A DNA stretch of 61,729 nt from a bacterium (GTDB taxonomy: Bacteria > Auribacterota > Auribacteria > Auribacterales > Auribacteraceae). The position numbers were made by a program, and so were the translations under genes. Shown here piece after piece: positions 57,063 to 61,729 of this stretch. The notes under the pieces are model-generated. The model saw only the letters and a list, made by a program, of their open reading frames with translations, was not told where the DNA came from and ran no database searches. The DNA lies in contig JAHDNF010000032.1 in NCBI GenBank assembly GCA_018435605.1, positions 1-61,729 of the forward strand, read 5' to 3'. Numbering within the stretch: position 1 is the stretch's first letter; each line of letters opens with the position of its first letter.

Positions 57063-57779
57063 ATGCCGCAATTCAGGAAAGTATCACTTAGGAACTTAAC
57101 GGAACTCAACAACCCGACAATCCGACCACTCAGAAAATTTCATAATTCACTAATTCAAGAATTTATTGATCGGAGTGAAGCTGTAACTCGGAATGTGCAG
57201 ATGGAACAGCGTCTACTTATGTATCAGCGCGAAAACTTAGCTCAGTACTTATGTGATAAGAGCGAGCAACAGGATTTGCCGAGTCATATTGTCCGGCTAA
57301 TCCACAAGTATAATAGTCTGCTTGACGTGCTGTATGATGACGATCTGTTGGAGCATATCAAGCCTCAACCCTCGTCACGCGGTACTAGAGGTTCTGCAAC
57401 AACGCTGACTTTCCTTGACGAGAAATCCGGTGGCAGATCGTATTACGTGAAACTGAACGGAGAAAAGTTATCCATTCCCTATTCGGAGATGGCGTTACTG
57501 ATTTATCTGGCTATCAAACGAAAGGCTGGCGATGGTTTGGTTTCTCAGGATGATACGGATCGTGAAGGGATCACGGAATCGGAAATGACAGAAGGTCGGC
57601 TTCGCAAACTTGTCTATAATCTACAGAAAAGTTTACGACGAAAAGATTTGATCGTGAACGAATGTGAAGGTTTTTATAGACTGACAATATTCTCTGATAG
57701 TATACTTGTACCAGAACCGAACTGGCTGGAAGATACGTTATGCGAAATATTGGCACATCTGGAAAAATATCGGGAATGA
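57063..57779 (+). CDS. OmpR-type winged-helix protein next to the CRISPR array
   Basis: This 238-aa protein starts MPQFRKVSLRN at the same point behind the leader as the 14170 gene. Residues about 120-212 form a winged helix like those at 15248 and 42949 (YYVKLNGEKLSIPYSEMALL, DREGITES, RLRKLVYNLQKSLRRKDLIV, YRLTIFS). The N-terminal 110 residues are shorter than and unlike the other two, so it looks like a single-gene version of the cassette. It may bind the shared palindrome. Confidence 0.75.
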   Translation: MPQFRKVSLRNLTELNNPTIRPLRKFHNSLIQEFIDRSEAVTRNVQMEQRLLMYQRENLAQYLCDKSEQQDLPSHIVRLIHKYNSLLDVLYDDDLLEHIKPQPSSRGTRGSATTLTFLDEKSGGRSYYVKLNGEKLSIPYSEMALLIYLAIKRKAGDGLVSQDDTDREGITESEMTEGRLRKLVYNLQKSLRRKDLIVNECEGFYRLTIFSDSILVPEPNWLEDTLCEILAHLEKYRE

Positions 57780-57845
57780 CGCGCTGAACAGAAAAGTATC
57801 AATGTATAATCAGGAATAAACACCCATCAATGAAGCGGATTTTAT

Positions 57846-58394
57846 ATGGATCAAAATGACGAAAATATAATTTTTCAAGAAATTCCTGAAGATATTGATG
57901 AGACATGGATAGAAGGAAGTATTTTTGGTGGAATGGGAAGCGTGATGGATAATTTTCAAATGGCTAAATCATTTAGAAAAGCCGCTGAATCTCTTGCAAT
58001 GCAATATAAGGCAGATTGTGATTCATATGAAATACTGAATCCTCTTTTGTATTTATATCGTCATGCCATAGAGTTATATCTTAAAGAAATAATTTGTAAA
58101 TTTGATCAGACATATAATAAGAAAAAAATAAAAGCGTTAGGTCATAGTTTAAGCGATTCTTTTTTGTTGGTAGAAAAATTTATAGAGGCGCGAGGCTATA
58201 AAATACCTGATAAGCTCAAAAATATTGTGTTTGAGTTTAACAAACTTGACAAGAGGTCATTTCGCTTTCGTTATGGAGAAGGTGTTCAACCCGGTGAGTA
58301 TTGGATTGATTTCATTCATCTAAATAATATGATGAAAGATCTTTTTGACGGATTTGAAAATATATATTCCATCGCATGTAAAAAATTGCAGTAA
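57846..58394 (+). CDS. HEPN-like helical protein
   Basis: This 182-aa protein has NPLLYLYRHAIELYLKEII (residues about 63-81), ALGHSLSD (about 97-104) and a later SFRFRYGEG block. This pattern is found in a family of helical HEPN-like proteins near defence and toxin genes. A canonical Rx4-6H is not clear; RHAIELYLK carries adjacent Arg and His instead. It lies 66 bp after the winged-helix gene on the same strand. Confidence 0.55.
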   Translation: MDQNDENIIFQEIPEDIDETWIEGSIFGGMGSVMDNFQMAKSFRKAAESLAMQYKADCDSYEILNPLLYLYRHAIELYLKEIICKFDQTYNKKKIKALGHSLSDSFLLVEKFIEARGYKIPDKLKNIVFEFNKLDKRSFRFRYGEGVQPGEYWIDFIHLNNMMKDLFDGFENIYSIACKKLQ

Positions 58395-58451
58395 TTTGCC
58401 GTAATCAGGACACGACCTGATGTCAGCTGTCAGCGTCAGTGGATGTGCGGT

Positions 58452-59534
58452 TCACTCCCGATAATAATGCTTTATCACACCGCCGAGCCGTGACTCGCAT
58501 TTGATTTTGCCTTCGGATTTACCGGTATAATCGATCGGTTTGCTATTCAGCCCTGAATGCGGTCGGACGGTATTGTAATAGTTGTAGGTGTACTCACGAA
58601 CAAGATACTCGAAATGCCGTTTCCCGAATATAAAGAATTTGTCGAGCAGTTCGCGCTGTATTATTCCTACCCAACTTTCCGCGTAAGGATTTAAGTTGGG
58701 CGATTTGTATGGGAGCTTCTTTACCAACGTGTTATGAATCTCAAAGATTTTATCGAATTTGGCTGGGAACTTTTTGTCGCCATCCCGAATCAGGATTTTC
58801 TTTGTATCGTCCTCGAAAAATTCTTCCATATATTTTGCGCGGTTGACCATCCATAACTCGGACGGATGATCTGTGATTCCGGCGATATGCACTTTCCTTG
58901 TTCGTATATTGATAAAAAACAGTACGAACATGAGTTTTTTACCGAATGGAGTCCATATTTCCCGGGAGAAAAAATCAACCGCCCAGAGTGTTTCAAATGT
59001 CCGTTTGAGGAATGCATCCCACGAATCCTCGTATCGACGTGGAGCAGGCTCGATACCATGTTCACGTAACAAGTCCTTTACAAAAGTTCTGCCTCGACTG
59101 ATTTTCAGTTTATTGAGTTCGCCGAGAATATGACCAAGCCCCCAATCGAAGTTTTCTCGAGCTATACGTAAGATGATATCGATTACTTCTTGCGGTGTAC
59201 GTCGTGGCCGCCCGAGATTCTTTGTTTGAAGTGTACCTGCTTCGCTCTCGATCACCCATCGGCGGAACGTGGAATAGTTGACTATGGATATAATATTTTT
59301 GATGCTCCCGCCGATTCTCAGTCCGTATCGGATAAGTTTTTGTTTCTCTTGCAGGGTTGTCCTGATCTGCTTGCCGAGCTTTGATCGGAGAATCTCATTC
59401 TCTACTTTCATGTATTCGATTTGCCGGACAAGATGTGAATGTACCATCATGCCTAGCACGGTCAAAAAATATTGAAAAAATTTGTTGTTTGGTGTATCAA
59501 TTGGTGGTGTCTTTATATGAGCGAACGATTCCAT
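58452..59534 (-). CDS. IS transposase with integrase core, copy 3
   Basis: This intact 360-aa enzyme is closest to copy 2 (47127-48209). Similarity to the other copies upstream stops near 59577, before any 36-bp repeat. The nearest repeat is at 59992, so this copy has a different right flank. Confidence 0.9.
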   Translation of the reverse strand: MESFAHIKTPPIDTPNNKFFQYFLTVLGMMVHSHLVRQIEYMKVENEILRSKLGKQIRTTLQEKQKLIRYGLRIGGSIKNIISIVNYSTFRRWVIESEAGTLQTKNLGRPRRTPQEVIDIILRIARENFDWGLGHILGELNKLKISRGRTFVKDLLREHGIEPAPRRYEDSWDAFLKRTFETLWAVDFFSREIWTPFGKKLMFVLFFINIRTRKVHIAGITDHPSELWMVNRAKYMEEFFEDDTKKILIRDGDKKFPAKFDKIFEIHNTLVKKLPYKSPNLNPYAESWVGIIQRELLDKFFIFGKRHFEYLVREYTYNYYNTVRPHSGLNSKPIDYTGKSEGKIKCESRLGGVIKHYYRE

Positions 59535-59649
59535 TATATTATCTGTCCTATGTACCTTTGATAATAGTTGATAGCGGAAATCATATTTTCGGATATTTTA
59601 CCTCACTACTTTTTGTTTGTATAAATTTATTGTTATATATCTTTCCTGT

Positions 59650-59679
59650 TTGACATTTAATACTACTATTTAGTATAAT
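59650..59679 (+). promoter_or_regulatory. Consensus sigma-70 promoter for the secreted peptide
   Basis: TTGACA (59650-59655) and TATAAT (59674-59679) are both perfect hexamers with an 18-bp spacer. It lies 40 bp before the peptide start. Confidence 0.8.
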
Positions 59680-59719
59680 AAGTTAACAAGGTTTCGAAAC
59701 CTGAAAAGGAGAATATGCA

Positions 59720-59854
59720 ATGAAGAAACTGGTAATTTCATTACTGCTCGGGATGTTTGTTTTAACAGCGTTATCTGTCCATGCTGAAGGTGACAAAAAT
59801 CATGGCGACAAAGGTACAGGTAGCGTTATCAGGAATGGCGCACCCAATAATTGA
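59720..59854 (+). CDS. Secreted peptide, 44 aa
   Basis: The frame starts MKKLVISLLLGMFVLTALSV and has a signal peptide with a likely cut after HA (around residue 23). This leaves a mature peptide of about 21 residues with Gly, Lys, His and Asp (EGDKNHGDKGTG, then SVIRNGAPNN). AAAAGGAG precedes the ATG. The consensus promoter upstream and a strong terminator downstream indicate a real, well-expressed single gene. Its function is unknown. Confidence 0.7.
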   Translation: MKKLVISLLLGMFVLTALSVHAEGDKNHGDKGTGSVIRNGAPNN

Positions 59855-59877
59855 TGGTGTTAGCCTGAATTAATAAG

Positions 59878-59931
59878 ATCCGCATAGGCTCAAATATGAA
59901 GACTTCTATATATTAGCCTATGCGGATTTTA
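59878..59931 (+). terminator. Strong terminator after the secreted peptide
   Basis: ATCCGCATAGGCT pairs perfectly with AGCCTATGCGGAT across a loop of about 24 bases, followed by T residues. It could act in both directions. Confidence 0.8.
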
Positions 59932-59991
59932 TATTTGTCGCATAATCTCCTGTCAATATATTTTCCTACTCAAGATATCCACAATTCGAGA

Positions 59992-60027
59992 TCAAAAATC
60001 AGGTCGCAAAATTAGCGTACCCCTCTG
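59992..60027 (+). repeat. 36-bp dispersed repeat
   Basis: This is an exact copy of the unit at 19390-19425. A second GGTCGCAAAA motif follows at about 60073, as in the 420-bp repeat, and a GGGGAGGAGG stretch near 60170. The rest of the gap to 60307 is AT-rich. Confidence 0.85.
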
Positions 60028-60307
60028 GAAATCCATTTTGAAAAGAAAAAGTTCTTTATTTTTCTCAGGTCGCAAAAAAGCATTAAAAAATTTAAGCAAT
60101 TATTAACATTTTGGTAACAGATTTGAGGTCAATTTGCATCAATTCGCAGTTGCGATAATCGTCCGATACGGGGAGGAGGATATTAAAATGCAAAAATTTG
60201 TAATGTCTTAAATTGTATGGTATATAATTACTTAGAGAGACTATGAGAACATTAGAAAAGACATTGGCATGTGTTTTAATTTTACATTTAAAGAGAGGAT
60301 GTATCCG

Positions 60308-61003
60308 ATGAGAAAAAACGTACTATTTGTTTTTGCACTATTCGCAATAATGGGTGCAACGACTGCATACCCCGATTCAATAACACTGACAACCACTAAT
60401 GGAGCAGTGGGGTATATTGCCAGACACGATTCTACAGGGTACATTCTTGCCTTCCCTAACTATCGCTTATTAAATAGTTATCACTCTGCCAATCCTCAAA
60501 CTTCACGATCGTTTGTAGAGTTCAGCTTACAGCAATGGTACGCCCTCGGGTTAAGCGAATCGGCGCTTATGAATGTCACTTTTACTGCATCATTTTATCA
60601 GGCAAGCTCATGGCCTGATTCATATAAAGCGCCGATTAAGTTTTACGAAATGACTGCAAGGGACAACGACGGTACGTATTCTACTTATGACGATTTTATC
60701 GCGCCTGTTTCCGCGATTGGTTCGACCATAGAATATTCGGTGTACTCGAACGGTTTGAGCATCGATGTAACCGACGCCTTTCTTGAAGACGCAGGAGCAC
60801 AAAATTATACCGGGTATTCGGTGCGGCTTGCAGACGAGCGCATTGGGGATACTACGGTGCTTCGAGGTGTCATATTTGAATCACCCACTCTTACAATTAC
60901 TTATAACGCTAATGCTGAACCTCCTCAGACCATCCCCGAACCGGTGACGATTCTTATGTTCCTGATCGGAGGCGCACCATTACTTAGAAAAAAGGTGTTT
61001 TAA
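60308..61003 (+). CDS. PEP-CTERM protein, DNRLRE/CBM96-like domain
   Basis: This 231-aa protein has a signal peptide (MRKNVLFVFALFAIMGATTA), a beta-sandwich domain resembling DNRLRE proteins (SRSFVEFSL, LSIDVTDAFLEDA, SVRLADER) and a C-terminal IPEPVTILMFLIGGAPLLRKK sorting signal. AGAGAGG supports the ATG at 60308 over earlier in-frame starts. It would be exported and processed by an exosortase encoded elsewhere. The gene is bracketed by 36-bp repeats at 59992 and 61162. Confidence 0.82.
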   Translation: MRKNVLFVFALFAIMGATTAYPDSITLTTTNGAVGYIARHDSTGYILAFPNYRLLNSYHSANPQTSRSFVEFSLQQWYALGLSESALMNVTFTASFYQASSWPDSYKAPIKFYEMTARDNDGTYSTYDDFIAPVSAIGSTIEYSVYSNGLSIDVTDAFLEDAGAQNYTGYSVRLADERIGDTTVLRGVIFESPTLTITYNANAEPPQTIPEPVTILMFLIGGAPLLRKKVF

Positions 61004-61161
61004 AATAGGGAAGAATAAGGACAACAGCGACTATTTTTTATAGGCATAATTATCTGAATTAGGCAATGGCACAAACACGAGAACAAAAAAAGAGGTTTTA
61101 TCGTGTATCTTTCGACAATTGATGCTATAACATAGTATCAAAAAATATTCACAAATTAGCC

Positions 61162-61197
61162 TCAAAAATCAGGTCGCAAAATTAGCGTACCCCTCTG
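61162..61197 (+). repeat. 36-bp dispersed repeat
   Basis: This is an exact copy of the unit. The preceding TTAGCC also matches the flank of the 19390 copy. The gap 61004-61501 otherwise contains only the 30-bp block at 61458-61487. Confidence 0.85.
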
Positions 61198-61457
61198 GCG
61201 GGTGATAAAAAATCCTCAAAAAGTGGTTCTGTAGATAGCAATCCGGCTATGTTTCAAAAAGTCGCAATTATTTTGTGGTTTTCAGGTATGAAATGTCAGG
61301 GTATTTCTTAAGCGCAGAGAGATGTTCTGGAAGCGGTATTGTTTATGTAAATAAGCTCTGGTAAGAGGAATATTTCTGTGTGATTCTTATTTATTTTCGA
61401 AGAATTTAGCGGGAAGGTTACCGACAATTTCACGCTCTGGGATAGCAACCCGGGGAG

Positions 61458-61487
61458 GTGGTTCGCTCAGACGACGACCCGGGGAGG
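61458..61487 (+). repeat. 30-bp end block of the 420-bp repeat
   Basis: GTGGTTCGCTCAGACG...CCCGGGGAGG is identical to 48719-48748 and differs by one base from 20386-20415. It is preceded directly by another CCCGGGGAGG (61449-61458). As at the other two sites, a coding frame follows immediately. Confidence 0.8.
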
Positions 61488-61501
61488 GCTACATTATTTA
61501 A

Positions 61502-61729
61502 GTTGTCGCATGTCCGGCAGGCAATTCCGGTTTGCAGAATAAAACTCTTTTTCTGAAAGGACTGAATAACAATCTTGCCAGAGAAGAGTTTTTCATGCTT
61601 TTGCCGAGTGTGCGCAACAGCATGAACGTTTTGATAGGCCTGATAAAGACTCTATATGCGAAAAGCAGTACATATCCTCTCATGCGTATGTTATTGATGT
61701 CTTCGCTGGATACGGCAGTCGGGTCTATA
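61502..61729 (+). CDS. Partial open frame at the right edge (possible truncated gene)
   Basis: A frame without stops runs from 61502 to the end of the window (76 codons). It has helical, plausible protein composition (LNNNLAREEFFMLLPSVRNS) and no clear start codon with a ribosome-binding site. It begins 15 bp after the 30-bp repeat block, so it may be a gene cut at its 5' end like cas4. It is unrecognised. Confidence 0.35.

Overview
The window looks like an accessory or defence island of a Gram-negative bacterium. The organism cannot be named from this sequence. PEP-CTERM proteins at both ends (1-346 and 60308-61003) and a formylglycine-enzyme-like target of a diversity-generating retroelement (DGR) would suit a PVC-group or similar environmental lineage, but that is a guess. 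No tRNA, rRNA or core housekeeping operon was seen.

Layout. (1) 1-1981: a complete DGR cassette with the 3' end of its PEP-CTERM target, avd, reverse transcriptase and template repeat. (2) 2254-5239: the end of a phage-tail module (truncated fibre, small membrane or lysis-type proteins, two small genes, terminator). (3) 5709-13338: a type I restriction-modification operon with a HEPN-like gene between hsdS and hsdR. (4) 13597-19425: a CoA-binding protein, a regulated two-gene cassette whose second protein has an OmpR-type winged helix, a 112-aa protein, a NERD protein, an unknown gene and insertion sequence (IS) copy 1. (5) 20427-32766: a lambda-order long-tail module (tube, G/GT with a -1 frameshift site, tape measure, M, L, K, J, fibre, lysis-type genes) without head, terminase or integrase genes. 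It is followed by a second copy of the small-gene/terminator end (34137-35284). (6) 35408-41793: a four-gene operon of NurA-like nuclease, HerA-like ATPase, Hsp90-like ATPase and radical SAM protein. (7) 41862-48364: a second copy of the two-gene winged-helix cassette, small genes including a PD-(D/E)xK-like protein, another 112-aa protein and IS copy 2. (8) 48761-56795: a truncated cas4, a tracrRNA-like gene and an orphan CRISPR array with 105 repeats by hand count. (9) 56858-61729: a third winged-helix gene with the same promoter and leader RNA as the first cassette, a HEPN-like gene, IS copy 3, a secreted peptide, a PEP-CTERM protein and dispersed repeats.

Read together, the window is made of successive units of one design: tail end, shared terminator, a different defence system, winged-helix cassette, 112-aa gene, IS, 36-bp repeat and 420-bp repeat. 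The first unit carries type I R-M and the second carries NurA-HerA-Hsp90-rSAM. A third, shorter unit carries CRISPR and a winged-helix gene. The 420-bp repeat sits exactly at the left edge of both the headless tail module and the beheaded cas locus, so recombination between copies probably shaped the region. The strongest candidates for undescribed biology are the NurA-HerA-Hsp90-rSAM operon, the winged-helix cassette with its palindromic operator and covarying leader RNA, and the repeated defence-cargo architecture.
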